A DNA stretch of 64,000 nucleotides from Teredinibacter franksiae (GCF_014218805.1 NZ_JACJUV010000001.1:3050501-3114500); one strand, 5' to 3'; counted from the first letter of the stretch, positions 43,008-51,569 are shown. Made by a program: numbers and translations. The notes: generated by a model from the letters alone, not told the origin.

Positions 43008-43739
43008 ATGAAAATATACTTATATATCATTGCAACCTATCTTTTCATGTTTTGCATGGATGCCTTGTCCTTGTCGTGCAGAGGCTATGAAGACAAAGTG
43101 TTTATCGAGTGCGAAAATTCAGTTTGCACAGAACTGTTTTTTGTAAAAGAAGTATATTCTGGTGGCGGTTGCGGGAGAAGGCCTGTCGTCGATTTAATGC
43201 CAGAGGCAGTGAAACGCATATCTGATTACGAGACTGAACTCGGAAATATTGAAGAAAATAGCGGGATATACATGCTGGTTCTTAATAGGCCCTTTGGTAT
43301 CAAATTTGATTATTCGTTCGAAGAGTACCATAAATTTAGGGAGTTAGATCTAGAAGCAAAATATTATTTTAACTCACTTATGAAAGTGGAGAATGTAACC
43401 TCTAATAAGCTAGAAGGCAATTGGCGAGAGAAAGAGCGTATAGGATATCGAAATTATATATTAGATCGTATTATAGACTGGGTTTCTTTATTTTTTTCCA
43501 TATTGCTTTTGGCGTTTTCAATACGTTGCTTTATTAAGTGGCTTCATTGCAAAAAAGTCAAATATTTTATAGTTTGGTTTGTAGCGCAAGTAGCTATTTT
43601 TGCTAGCATATTTTATGTGAATATGTGGGCGCCGCCAATGTTTATTCTAGTTGCTATGGTTGTGCCTATAGTATGGTTGTATCAGATAGTTCATTTTATC
43701 GTGCAAAAGTTTAAGAAATGTCGCCTAACAAAGCTGTAA
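43008..43739 (+). CDS. Membrane protein with an exported N-terminal domain, 243 aa
   Basis: The ATG 13 bp after the R' core gives a signal or anchor (MKIYLYIIATYLFMFCMDAL) and then a cysteine-containing extracytoplasmic domain of about 120 residues (FIECENSVCTELFFVKEVYS). Three transmembrane helices follow near the C-terminus (VSLFFSILLLAFSIRCFI, FIVWFVAQVAIFASIFYV, FILVAMVVPIVWLYQIV). I do not recognise it. The stop codon lies inside the attC. Confidence 0.65.
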   Translation: MKIYLYIIATYLFMFCMDALSLSCRGYEDKVFIECENSVCTELFFVKEVYSGGGCGRRPVVDLMPEAVKRISDYETELGNIEENSGIYMLVLNRPFGIKFDYSFEEYHKFRELDLEAKYYFNSLMKVENVTSNKLEGNWREKERIGYRNYILDRIIDWVSLFFSILLLAFSIRCFIKWLHCKKVKYFIVWFVAQVAIFASIFYVNMWAPPMFILVAMVVPIVWLYQIVHFIVQKFKKCRLTKL

Positions 43740-43836
43740 ACCGGACCCAAATGTCTACGCGATTTTGTGCAATACGCTGCGCGCATTTTCGCACAAAACT
43801 GCTCCATAATTTGCGCAGGTTACAGCGGCGTTAAAT
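43723..43836 (+). repeat. attC site 29
   Basis: R'' GCCTAAC and R' GTTAAAT; GCTGTAAACCGGACCCAAATG against CATAATTTGCGCAGGTTACAGC. Confidence 0.88.
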
Positions 43837-43839
43837 ACC

Positions 43840-44115
43840 ATGAGTATGAATAAACAAGGGTGCCCAATCTGTGGTTTTTCTGATGTTGTAGCTCTCGATG
43901 AGTTAAATTGCACCACGTTCGAAATTTGTGAGTGTTGTGGCTCTGAGTCAGGCGTAGAGTATGATCAGCATTCCACACCGGAGCATCTTAAAAAGATCCG
44001 TCGAGAATGGTTCATTGAAAATGGATGTAAGTGGTGGGGTGATAAGAAGTTTATTCCAGAAAACTGGGACCCCAAAAAACAAATGGAGATTGCCAGCATT
44101 GGAATTCCTCAATAA
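43840..44115 (+). CDS. Zinc-ribbon cassette protein, 91 aa
   Basis: A soluble 91-aa protein with a four-cysteine zinc ribbon at the N-terminus (GCPICGFSD and CECCGSESGVEYD), followed by HLKKIRREWFIENGCKWWGD. The pattern of CxxC, ExCxCCG and a trailing W(F/I)xxG segment is familiar from small hypothetical proteins of gammaproteobacteria. No function is known. Confidence 0.7.
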   Translation: MSMNKQGCPICGFSDVVALDELNCTTFEICECCGSESGVEYDQHSTPEHLKKIRREWFIENGCKWWGDKKFIPENWDPKKQMEIASIGIPQ

Positions 44116-44123
44116 CGGCCAGT

Positions 44124-44232
44124 ATTTAACAAGGCGCTCATACTGACAGCTTTTCCGTCGCTTGAATTTGTGGCGAAAAAGACTGCCACAAATCAACCAA
44201 CTACAAAGCTGCGGTATAGCGCGGCGTTATGC
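44124..44232 (+). repeat. attC site 30
   Basis: R'' ATTTAAC and R' GTTATGC; TTTTCCGTCGCTTGAATTTG and CAACCAACTACAAAGC, as at 27153 and 36528. Confidence 0.9.
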
Positions 44233-44246
44233 ATAGGGTAGTAACT

Positions 44247-44723
44247 ATGAGAGTAATTTTAGTTTTATTACTATTGGGTATTTCTAATTTTTCGTTTTCG
44301 CAAGATGCGTACAGCCTCATTAGTATTTTGGACCTGGAAAATGATTGGAATGAATACAGAAATGAGCTCCGACAATCGTTAGTTAATCCACTGAATATAG
44401 AAAATTCGGGATACCCAGATGAGCTACTGGAAGAGCACAATCGATATGCAGACAAAATCGATGCTCTTATTGAAAAGCATTTCGCTTGGGAAATCTTGGA
44501 AGTGGATCTAGCAGAATCGATAAGCGCAACATTTTCCAGTAAGGAGCTAGAAGATATTGCGAAGTTCTACCAGACCTCTGCAGGCAGGAAGCTATTATCA
44601 AACAATCAAGATTTGCAAGATCAGGTAACTCAGAATCTTTCTCATAGTATGGAATCTTTTAGAGTGCAGGCACAAGTAGTTCTGAAAGAGCACCGGGAAA
44701 ATATTGGTAGAATTACGGAATGA
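44247..44723 (+). CDS. Secreted DUF2059-like protein
   Basis: The second in-frame ATG gives a good signal peptide (MRVILVLLLLGISNFSFS, cleavage before QD). The mature ~140 residues are helical with the DUF2059 pattern (SATFSSKELEDIAKFYQTSA then GRKLLSNNQDL). DUF2059 proteins are periplasmic and of unknown function. An alternative start six codons earlier would lie in the R' core. Confidence 0.78.
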   Translation: MRVILVLLLLGISNFSFSQDAYSLISILDLENDWNEYRNELRQSLVNPLNIENSGYPDELLEEHNRYADKIDALIEKHFAWEILEVDLAESISATFSSKELEDIAKFYQTSAGRKLLSNNQDLQDQVTQNLSHSMESFRVQAQVVLKEHRENIGRITE

Positions 44724-44724
44724 T

Positions 44725-44838
44725 GCATAACAAACTCAGTCAGCATGACCTACGTTCCGGCGCTTGTTTTTGTGCCGGTCGCTACGCTGTCACAAAAATA
44801 ATCGCCTGCACTCCGGCTGCTGCTGCAGGGCGTTATGA
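44725..44838 (+). repeat. attC site 31
   Basis: R'' GCATAAC and R' GTTATGA; ends GGCTGCTGCTGCAGGGCG, as at 38064. Confidence 0.9.
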
Positions 44839-44851
44839 ATTATAGGAAGTC

Positions 44852-45250
44852 ATGAAGAAATTACTTTTAGTCTCGCTCTTTTTGGGCTTGGTTGGTTGCA
44901 ATGCTACAACTCAGACCAAAGATGAAGACGTGTCAATCGAAAATGCAAACCAGCATATTGCAATGGCGGCAACTGTTGCATATTTCTACTGTGAACATCA
45001 ACGTTGGCCAACTGATGTAAACGAGTTGGAAGAATATAGCGAAGAAAAATCTCTTCCGCTCCCGGCCACACTAGATTTTTCGTATATACGAAATGAGAAG
45101 TCCGAGTTAAAAATTACGGATGTTGTGTATCTTCGTATTCCCGAAAACATAGTAGAGGCAGGAGATATTGCGGTGAGCTCAACGAGCAAGGCTCCCAAAT
45201 GTGAGGGCAAAAATGTTACTACTGACTTTCATATGAATCTCGGTGACTAA
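44852..45250 (+). CDS. Cassette lipoprotein, 132 aa
   Basis: The lipoprotein signal is clear (MKKLLLVSLFLGLVGC, lipobox LVGC). The mature part (NATTQTKDEDVSIENANQH, then AATVAYFYCEHQRWPTDVNE) is reminiscent of the pilin-like 'YPxxxxEL' segment of small secreted proteins, but no family is assigned. It should be exported and membrane-anchored. Confidence 0.68.
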   Translation: MKKLLLVSLFLGLVGCNATTQTKDEDVSIENANQHIAMAATVAYFYCEHQRWPTDVNELEEYSEEKSLPLPATLDFSYIRNEKSELKITDVVYLRIPENIVEAGDIAVSSTSKAPKCEGKNVTTDFHMNLGD

Positions 45251-45253
45251 AAT

Positions 45254-45355
45254 TCATAACAATTTGCTCCTGCTGACATTTTTTCCGTTGCGCCTTTTGT
45301 GCTTGATAGCACAAAATTCTCCACTCCAAAAATGCAGCAGAGCAAGGCGTTATGT
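45254..45355 (+). repeat. attC site 32
   Basis: R'' TCATAAC and R' GTTATGT; TTTGCTCCTGCTGACATTTTT against AAAAATGCAGCAGAGCAAG. Confidence 0.9.
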
Positions 45356-45362
45356 GTAATAT

Positions 45363-45656
45363 ATGGAAACTAAACAATACAAAAAGGCTTATTTAACGTT
45401 GCTTGGTAACTGCTCGAAATCAGATTGGGGAGGCTTTCAATCTGAAAAAATAAGCACAATTGACGACGTGAAGTGCTTGTTTAGTCACAATGAAGGAGTG
45501 ATTGGGCTAGAAATTCTATGTGAAAATATATATGAATATAATGTCATTATATCGATAGAAACATACAAGTTGGTTGAAGAAATCGCTATTTATTTGAATA
45601 GTTACGGATCAAATGTAGAATATAAATACATAGAAAGTTTAGTGGTCGCCAAATAA
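45363..45656 (+). CDS. Hypothetical cassette protein, 97 aa
   Basis: A small soluble alpha/beta protein (METKQYKKAYLTLLGNCSKS) with a strand-rich middle (GVIGLEILCENIYEYNVIIS) and a C-terminal helix and strand. I do not recognise it. It starts 7 bp past the R' core; no ribosome-binding site stands out. Confidence 0.58.
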   Translation: METKQYKKAYLTLLGNCSKSDWGGFQSEKISTIDDVKCLFSHNEGVIGLEILCENIYEYNVIISIETYKLVEEIAIYLNSYGSNVEYKYIESLVVAK

Positions 45657-45682
45657 ATCTAAGTTAAAAAAGAGAAAAAATC

Positions 45683-45796
45683 ACATAACAAGAAGCTGCA
45701 CCTGACATTTTTTGCTGCGCTCAATTGTGTATGTCGCGTAGCTCCATTTTACACAATTGCTCTCCGCAAAAACTGCAGGTGAGCTTGGCGTTACAT
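45683..45796 (+). repeat. attC site 33
   Basis: R'' ACATAAC and R' GTTACAT; TGCACCTGACATTTTTTGC and GCAAAAACTGCAGGTGAGC, commonest type. Confidence 0.9.
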
Positions 45797-45802
45797 GTAC
45801 AT

Positions 45803-46477
45803 ATGAAAATCATACTTCTTCCAGGTCTTGATGGAACAGGCATTCTCTTTGAAAAGTTGCTAGAGGAAATTCCTTCAGTCATTGATGTTGAAGTAGTCTC
45901 ATATGATTCAATCAAAGCGGTTTCTTATTCTAGTCAAGCAATAGAAATTGCGGAGCGTTTTAAGGGTGAAGATATATTCATTGTTGGGGAGTCTTACTCT
46001 GGTCGCGTAGCGTATGAACTATGCCAGATCTTAGGTGGGTACGTTAAAGGTGTGGTGTTTTTGGCAAGTTTTATTTCTCGGCCATCCGCTATGTCCCGCC
46101 TTGCTACAATAATGCCTCTTGGCTTATTAAAGCCAAACGGCCTAAGTCGATTTATGTTGTATTTATTTGGTTTTAATATGGCTGGCGGCCCGGAAGTTGT
46201 CGCTCCGGTATTTCTATCACTTCAAAAATCGGATAAGCGTAAACTAAAGTTACGGTTGGGCAATATTGCTAATTTGGCTAAGCCAACTGAAAAAATAGAT
46301 TGCCCCGTAACATATATTCGGCCGAGTACAGATCTTGTCGTAGGTATTAATTCAGTTAAGTATTTGGCTTCTATGTGTTCTAACTTTAGTCGTATTAAAG
46401 TTAAAGGCGGGCATTTTATAGCTCAATCAAACCCTGTAGTATGTGCCAAGGTTATCTGTAATGCAGTCAACATGTAA
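45803..46477 (+). CDS. Alpha/beta hydrolase
   Basis: The ATG 7 bp after the R' core gives MKIILLPGLDGTGILFEKLL, where LPGLDGTG is the oxyanion-hole region. The nucleophile elbow is VGESYSGRVAYEL (Ser in GxSxS), the acidic residue lies in the YIRPSTDLVVG segment, and the catalytic His in KVKGGHFIAQSNP. At 224 aa it is a compact esterase/lipase-like enzyme without lid or signal peptide. The substrate is not predictable. Confidence 0.85.
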   Translation: MKIILLPGLDGTGILFEKLLEEIPSVIDVEVVSYDSIKAVSYSSQAIEIAERFKGEDIFIVGESYSGRVAYELCQILGGYVKGVVFLASFISRPSAMSRLATIMPLGLLKPNGLSRFMLYLFGFNMAGGPEVVAPVFLSLQKSDKRKLKLRLGNIANLAKPTEKIDCPVTYIRPSTDLVVGINSVKYLASMCSNFSRIKVKGGHFIAQSNPVVCAKVICNAVNM

Positions 46478-46570
46478 CAAGAAAATCAATTCGACCTCCG
46501 CAAGCTGTCTTCTTTTTTGCGGAGCAAAAAAGCTGCCATCTCGCTCCGGCGAATTATTTTGGCGTTATGA
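46472..46570 (+). repeat. attC site 34
   Basis: R'' ATGTAAC and R' GTTATGA; GACCTCCGCAAGCTGTC and TTTTTTGCGGAGCAAAAAA, as at 28042 and 41733. Confidence 0.88.
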
Positions 46571-46602
46571 ATCACCGGTTAGGTCGATTGGAGCAAGTAT
46601 TT

Positions 46603-47331
46603 ATGATACGGAATACATTTTTGTTGTTTGGAATATTTTGCGTGTCAACCGAGGTGGCTGCGGCTAAAGTAGAAATTCCTAAGCTCGTATTTGAGTATGG
46701 TATTGTTTCAGATTCTAAATGCAAGAGGTTAGCTACCGATTTGACTGCGCATGGCTCTACGCGTGAAGATATCATGAAAGAAGCAATCGGTCTCACGCCC
46801 ATATTGCAGAAGCAGTGGGATGCAGAGGGCGCTGAGTTACTTTCGGCGTTGATTAGCATTGTTGGTAGAGAGTACTCCCGAAGGGAGTTGACGGTTTACA
46901 CTTCTGTGTGTGGTTACGGGTCTAGAAGTAGCCCGTTAGTAGTGAGTATAAGAAGCCATATGGGTAGAATAAAGAATATGCGATCCCCTATATCAGCCAA
47001 TATTCCCTTGGTATTGCACGAATTTACTCACAAGTATTTAGTGGAGTCGTTCGATTATAGTAAGTCATCTATTCTCAAAGAGTTTTCAGATTCTCCTGCA
47101 TTATTTAAAAATCACATCCACTTGATGGCACTAATCAAGGCGTCGATGGTAAGGGCAGGTAAAGATGGCATGATCGAGCCTTTTGTTCAGTCCCTCAAAG
47201 GAAGGGCGTACATCAACGCTTGGAAAGTGGGTACTTCAAATAAGTACTATTCGAGACTAATCAAAGAGGTTAAGAGTTTGAGTGGCAGCAATGAAAAATA
47301 TTGGTTCTTTGACCCTATAGAGAATTCATAA
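46603..47331 (+). CDS. Secreted zincin-like metallopeptidase
   Basis: The ATG used follows GGAGC and gives a signal peptide (MIRNTFLLFGIFCVSTEVAA). The mature protein carries the zinc-binding HExxH motif as LVLHEFTHKYLVESFD at about residue 150, with upstream strand LVVSIRSHMG. The third ligand is not obvious; an Asp or Glu further on could serve. At 242 aa it could be a periplasmic peptidase. An alternative start 12 codons earlier lies near the attC. No closer family is recognised. Confidence 0.72.
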   Translation: MIRNTFLLFGIFCVSTEVAAAKVEIPKLVFEYGIVSDSKCKRLATDLTAHGSTREDIMKEAIGLTPILQKQWDAEGAELLSALISIVGREYSRRELTVYTSVCGYGSRSSPLVVSIRSHMGRIKNMRSPISANIPLVLHEFTHKYLVESFDYSKSSILKEFSDSPALFKNHIHLMALIKASMVRAGKDGMIEPFVQSLKGRAYINAWKVGTSNKYYSRLIKEVKSLSGSNEKYWFFDPIENS

Positions 47332-47443
47332 CCAAAAGCTCCACCTGACAAATATTGCTACGCTCGCTTTTGTGTATGTCGCCTAGCTCCATTTTACACA
47401 AAAACGCTCTCCGCAATATTTGCAGGTGAGCTTGGCGTTAGCA
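47326..47443 (+). repeat. attC site 35
   Basis: R'' TCATAAC and R' GTTAGCA; CCACCTGACAAATATTGC and GCAATATTTGCAGGTGAGC, commonest type and very close to attC site 3. Confidence 0.92.
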
Positions 47444-47457
47444 ATTCGGAAATCGAT

Positions 47458-48303
47458 ATGCGTAAAATTGTTTTTTTTCTCGTCTTATTAATTTCAATGA
47501 AGGCTGTGGCAGGTGCAGGTGCTCCAGAAATGAAGGCTAAGAATGGGTATGTTGAGCCCTTCAGAATGTTTGACAATGTGTACTACGTCGGAGATAAGTG
47601 GGTCTCTTCGTATGCAGTCGAAACGTCATCCGGTCTGATCATCATAGATACTCTTGATTTTCCATATAGCAAGTGGATACCAATCAACTTAGAAAAACTA
47701 GGTTTAAATGATAAGAAAGTTACACACATTTTTGTAACCCATGGGCATTCCGACCATGTTGGTGGCGCAAAATTTCTTCAGTCTCTGTATGGCTCTAAAG
47801 TCATAATGTCGGAAAATGCACTTGAGTTGACCAAAGAACAATCTCTGAAAAGCAAAGGCAAAAAAAAGTTTTTACCACCAGCTGTAGAATCTTTCGCCGA
47901 AGATAGCTCCAATATTGTTGTCGGCGATACAGAGTTCAAATTCTATATTACACTAGGACATACAGAGGGCGACCTGTCCATCGACTTCTTCGTGGAAGAT
48001 AAAGGCAAGCGATATCGCGCATTTGTAGTTGGTGGGCATGGAACAAACTTTCAAAAACCTGGTCTCGCCAAGCAGTTTATGGCTAGCATGGCCCGAATCA
48101 AGAATTTAGCAGTGGAAAGCCCCGCAGTAACCGTTAATCTATCTAATCATCCGCATAAAAATAATTTGTTTGAAAATCGGGAGAAAAACATGAAAGAGGT
48201 GTCAAGTAACCCATTCATTAGTAAGGAGGGGTTCTTCCGGTTTATAGAGCAGCAGAGCGATTTAGCGAAGGCTAAACTTATCCATAATAATTCAAAGAAG
48301 TAA
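47458..48303 (+). CDS. Metallo-beta-lactamase-fold hydrolase, B3-like
   Basis: This exported 281-aa protein has a signal peptide (MRKIVFFLVLLISMKAVA). The metal site is complete: THGHSDHVGGAKFL (HxHxDH), the second His in LGHTEGD and a third His in LSNHPHKN. The opening VYYVGDKWVSSYAVETSSG and the position of the last His recall subclass B3 beta-lactamases. It lacks the usual GHTPG (GHTEG instead), and other MBL-fold enzymes share these ligands. Beta-lactam hydrolysis is therefore possible but untested. It is a self-contained cassette, hence potentially mobile. Confidence 0.78.
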   Translation: MRKIVFFLVLLISMKAVAGAGAPEMKAKNGYVEPFRMFDNVYYVGDKWVSSYAVETSSGLIIIDTLDFPYSKWIPINLEKLGLNDKKVTHIFVTHGHSDHVGGAKFLQSLYGSKVIMSENALELTKEQSLKSKGKKKFLPPAVESFAEDSSNIVVGDTEFKFYITLGHTEGDLSIDFFVEDKGKRYRAFVVGGHGTNFQKPGLAKQFMASMARIKNLAVESPAVTVNLSNHPHKNNLFENREKNMKEVSSNPFISKEGFFRFIEQQSDLAKAKLIHNNSKK

Positions 48304-48308
48304 GAAAA

Positions 48309-48426
48309 TGCTAACAAACGGCTCCACGCAGACGCCCAAACCTACGCTGCTTTTGTGGGTTTCGCTACGCTACACTTTACCACAAAAGCCTCTCCGGTTT
48401 GGGCGCTGGTGAGCCGGGCGTTATGT
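48309..48426 (+). repeat. attC site 36
   Basis: R'' TGCTAAC and R' GTTATGT; CGGCTCCACGCAG and CTGGTGAGCCGGGCG, as at 26407 and 32490. Confidence 0.9.
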
Positions 48427-48521
48427 GTAACTAGGCTTGTAAAAATTTAAATCGCTTATTCGTAATGTGAGAAATCATACTTTGCTAGATCTATAACCAA
48501 GTCAAACCAAAAGGTAAATAT

Positions 48522-49343
48522 ATGAACTCAATTAAAAAAATTATAATAGTCGCGCTGATATCTGTGCTTTCAGGTTGTTTTTTAGACGGCGATAATGGAT
48601 CTGTTGGAAGGGCAGGCGAAACTGGTGCCGCTGGAAGGGCAGGCGAAACTGGTGCTGCTGGGATTAGCTGCTGGGATCTGAATGAAAATGGAGTTAAGGA
48701 TTCACCTGATGAAGACAGCAACCGTGACAGCTTTGTTAATGTGTTGGATTGCCGTGCTATTCCTTCTTCACCAGTAACGACAACTGTGGTTGGAAACCCA
48801 ACAACTGGCCTTGTGGTGAATACTCACTCGCGTGAAGGCAATGCGAGTTTTCTTTTCGGCGCAGAGCGAATTGACCTGTATTCTGGGACCAGCAGCGACT
48901 ATCTATCAGCGGTTACAGGTGGAAATTACGCATCACTTGACGTCTTTTTAAATGACCTGAGTACTGAAGACTCTTGTGGTATCTGGAGCTGGACAAATGA
49001 TAGCGGTAACTACCAACTAACAGCTAATAATGTTGTTTCATATTCAACGAGCCATCACCCTGTTTCTGCAATTGATAGTGATGGAAATAACCACTACGGA
49101 AACGAAGCTTGTTTGTTGTCTTGTAAATCCGATGCCCAGTGTGTCGCAGCTTTCTATAATGTGGAAAATACAATCGGTTCTAATACGATGATTTGTACGC
49201 TTGGCTACCAGGTCGATATAGAGCTAGCTACCAATAGCGAAATGCTAGCGATGGAAGGGTTCTTCCCAGGTCTTATGGTCGCTAATATTGAAGGTGAGGC
49301 GGGCTTACTTAGCGGAATAATCAGTGTTTGCGATACGCCTTAA
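48522..49343 (+). CDS. Lipoprotein with short collagen-like repeat and calcium-loop motif
   Basis: The 273-aa product has a lipoprotein signal (IIIVALISVLSGC). Directly after come two copies of GRAGETGAA, Gly-X-X repeats of collagen-like type. An EF-hand-like Asp-rich segment follows (DLNENGVKDSPDEDSNRDSF, then VLDC). The C-terminal ~190 residues (FLFGAERIDLYSGTSSDYL, CGIWSWTNDSGNYQLTANNV) contain several cysteines. The combination suggests a surface-exposed structural or binding lipoprotein. It has about 95 bp of leader after the attC, longer than other cassettes, so it may have its own promoter. Confidence 0.72.
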   Translation: MNSIKKIIIVALISVLSGCFLDGDNGSVGRAGETGAAGRAGETGAAGISCWDLNENGVKDSPDEDSNRDSFVNVLDCRAIPSSPVTTTVVGNPTTGLVVNTHSREGNASFLFGAERIDLYSGTSSDYLSAVTGGNYASLDVFLNDLSTEDSCGIWSWTNDSGNYQLTANNVVSYSTSHHPVSAIDSDGNNHYGNEACLLSCKSDAQCVAAFYNVENTIGSNTMICTLGYQVDIELATNSEMLAMEGFFPGLMVANIEGEAGLLSGIISVCDTP

Positions 49344-49497
49344 ATAGCGCTTAACAAATCAATGTATTTAAGCTCTTTCAAAAGCACCATAAAAGCGTCT
49401 ACTTAAAAACCGATTGTTTTTAGAGTGTTACAAGAGTATTTATTGTTATTCATAAGATTTATACCATCACCAAGATATCCGGTAATGTTAAGGCTAC

Positions 49498-49581
49498 ACA
49501 TAACAAGGCAAATCATGTTCAGCACACTTCGTGTGCTTGGACTTCGCCAGCTTCGCTGGCTCGCCCATGTTTGCGGCGTTA
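49498..49581 (+). repeat. attC site 37, interrupted by a group II intron
   Basis: R'' ACATAAC, compact arms GGCAAATCATG and CATGTTTGCGGC, and the beginning of R' (GTTA). The intron starts at the next base; the remaining R' bases GAC resume after it at 51545, giving GTTAGAC. Confidence 0.85.
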
Positions 49582-50147
49582 GTGCGACAAGTTAAGCTTG
49601 GAGCATCTTGCTGGGTGTAAGTCCCAGTCGGGTAAGGTCTAGCCAGCCACCTGTATCGAGTCTTGCGCACTGTGCGGAGATTATGGATCGCGAATACTTT
49701 CCTGTTGCTGATTTTTTTTCTTCAACAAATAATCGAACAACCAGTGTGAAGCGTAGACAGAGAATTATGTAGGCCATAAGGAATGCGTGTTCCTGAAGTG
49801 TTGGTATCGCTCTGATAATAAATTGTCCTGACTGGCTAGGCTTGTAACGCCGCCGAAGCCCATGCAATACAACCATTAGTTGGCAAGGTTGTGGCGAGTT
49901 GGCGGAGTTATCAAACCGTGGCATGTATAAAGAGATGTTTTCGAGAACTTGAGAGATCCAAAGTAGCTCCCGCAGGAAGTGGGTAGTGACGCTGAGTAAA
50001 AAGCGAGGCAGATCGATGGCACCTTGGAAGTCGGATCAGCTCATAGTAGTCTGAGAGCGGGAAAGCCGTTCACATGGCGAGGGGGCTGACAGTAATATCA
50101 CGGTATGTAACAGACACATAGTCCGGACAAGTCGGGCTGGAGAAACT

Positions 50148-51437
50148 ATGACAACCGCATTGCATACCATAGCATTTAAGGCACAAACCCACCCTAATCA
50201 TCGTTTCCAGAATCTATACGGATTGCTAGATTCGGATTTGTTGGTACAAAGTTGGGGTCAAATCAATAAACAATCGGCGTGTGGAATTGACGGCGTAACA
50301 CCTAGCGATTTCAAACAACGATTGCCTGAAAATATCAACCGCCTGCATCAAACGCTAAAGTGTAAAAGCTATCGAGCGAATGATGTGAAGCGGGTCTTTA
50401 TCCCAAAATCCAACGGTAAACTACGCCCGCTCGGGCTGCCAACGTTAGATGATAAAATCGTACAGCAAAGCGTGAGTCAGATACTGCAAAGTATTTGGGA
50501 GCAGGACTTTGTGAAGAATAGTTATGGTTACCGTCCGAACAGAAGCGCCCATCAAGCGGTGCATAGTTTACAGTTGAACCTTCAATACGGTACTTATGGT
50601 TATGTTGTCGAAGCGGATATAAAAGGCTTCTTCGATAATATAGATCATGAGTGGTTGATGCGTATGCTGAAACAGCGTATTGAAGATAAAGCCTTATTGA
50701 ACCTTATCAACCAGTGGCTGAAAGCGAGAATAAAATCACCAGAAGGGGTGTTTGAGAAACCGGCCAGTGGAAGTCCACAGGGCGGTGTGATCAGCCCGGT
50801 ATTGGCGAATATATACTTACATTACGCACTGGATATTTGGTTTGAGAAACGCATAAAGCCACGCTTACAGGGGCGAGCCATGTTGATACGGTACGCCGAC
50901 GATTTTGTTGTTGCGTTCCAGTACGCTAATGAGGCGCGTGAGTTTTATCGGGAACTACCGAAACGCTTGAGAGAGTTTAAGTTAGACGTAGCGCCAGAGA
51001 AAACACACCTGAAGCGGTTTAGTCGGTTCCACCCAGGGCAGCACCATAGCTTCGAATTCTTGGGCTTTGAGTACTACTGGGACACTGATAAAAAGGGTGA
51101 GGCTAGGTTGCGTCGACATACGGCACCAAAGAAACACAAAGCTAAGTTGAGCGAGTTCTATCAGTGGATAAAAGCCAATCGGTCTAAACGACTGAATGTC
51201 TGGATGCCACAGTTAAGGCGTAAGCTGACGGGCTTTATAAACTACTTTGGTTTGCCTGATAATAGTCGAAGTGTCGCGCGTGTTTATGATTATGTTCTGC
51301 ATAGTCTATACAAGTGGCTCAATCGGCGAAGTCAGCGGCACAGCTTTAACTGGCAAGGGTTTAAAGACATGTTAAAATACTTTCAGATCCAGCAACCACG
51401 GGTGTGGAAACGTCACATTCAAGTGGACTGGTATTGA
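50148..51437 (+). CDS. ltrA: Group II intron reverse transcriptase/maturase
   Basis: The 429-aa protein has the reverse transcriptase palm: KRVFIPKSNGKLRPLGLPT, NSYGYRPNRSAHQAV, VEADIKGFFDNIDHEWL, SGSPQGGVISPVLANIYLHY and the catalytic IRYADDFVV. The maturase/X domain follows (FEFLGFEYYW, then the helical C-terminus ending HIQVDWY). There is no H-N-H endonuclease, which agrees with class C introns. All catalytic aspartates are present, so the intron may be active. Confidence 0.95.
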   Translation: MTTALHTIAFKAQTHPNHRFQNLYGLLDSDLLVQSWGQINKQSACGIDGVTPSDFKQRLPENINRLHQTLKCKSYRANDVKRVFIPKSNGKLRPLGLPTLDDKIVQQSVSQILQSIWEQDFVKNSYGYRPNRSAHQAVHSLQLNLQYGTYGYVVEADIKGFFDNIDHEWLMRMLKQRIEDKALLNLINQWLKARIKSPEGVFEKPASGSPQGGVISPVLANIYLHYALDIWFEKRIKPRLQGRAMLIRYADDFVVAFQYANEAREFYRELPKRLREFKLDVAPEKTHLKRFSRFHPGQHHSFEFLGFEYYWDTDKKGEARLRRHTAPKKHKAKLSEFYQWIKANRSKRLNVWMPQLRRKLTGFINYFGLPDNSRSVARVYDYVLHSLYKWLNRRSQRHSFNWQGFKDMLKYFQIQQPRVWKRHIQVDWY

Positions 51438-51474
51438 GGGCTTGTGAATTACACGAGCAACGATATTATTGAGG

Positions 51475-51508
51475 AGCCGGATGCGGTAGTTCCGCACGTC
51501 CGGATCTG
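51475..51508 (+). ncRNA. Group II intron domain V
   Basis: The GAGCCGGATGCGG... CCGCACGTCCGGATC hairpin has the AGC triad side, the AC-type bulge and the small loop of domain V, the catalytic core of group II ribozymes. Domain VI follows up to 51544. Confidence 0.9.
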
Positions 51509-51569
51509 TATGGGGGCGGCTTGGGTAACTGGCCGTTCTACCATGACTGCTTCCGGAAATTTAGAGTTT

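Larger units (their letters stand above)
49582..51544 (+). mobile_element. Group II intron (IIC-like) inserted in an attC
   Basis: The intron begins GTGCGACAAG and ends AT. Between them lie a 5' ribozyme part with the usual conserved stretches (TAAGTCCCAGTCGGG, AGCGGGAAAGCC), the maturase gene, and domains V and VI. Removing it restores a consensus attC core (GTTA plus GAC). Insertion directly after a strong DNA stem-loop fits bacterial class C introns, some of which use attC sites. It lies in the same direction as the cassettes. Confidence 0.88.
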
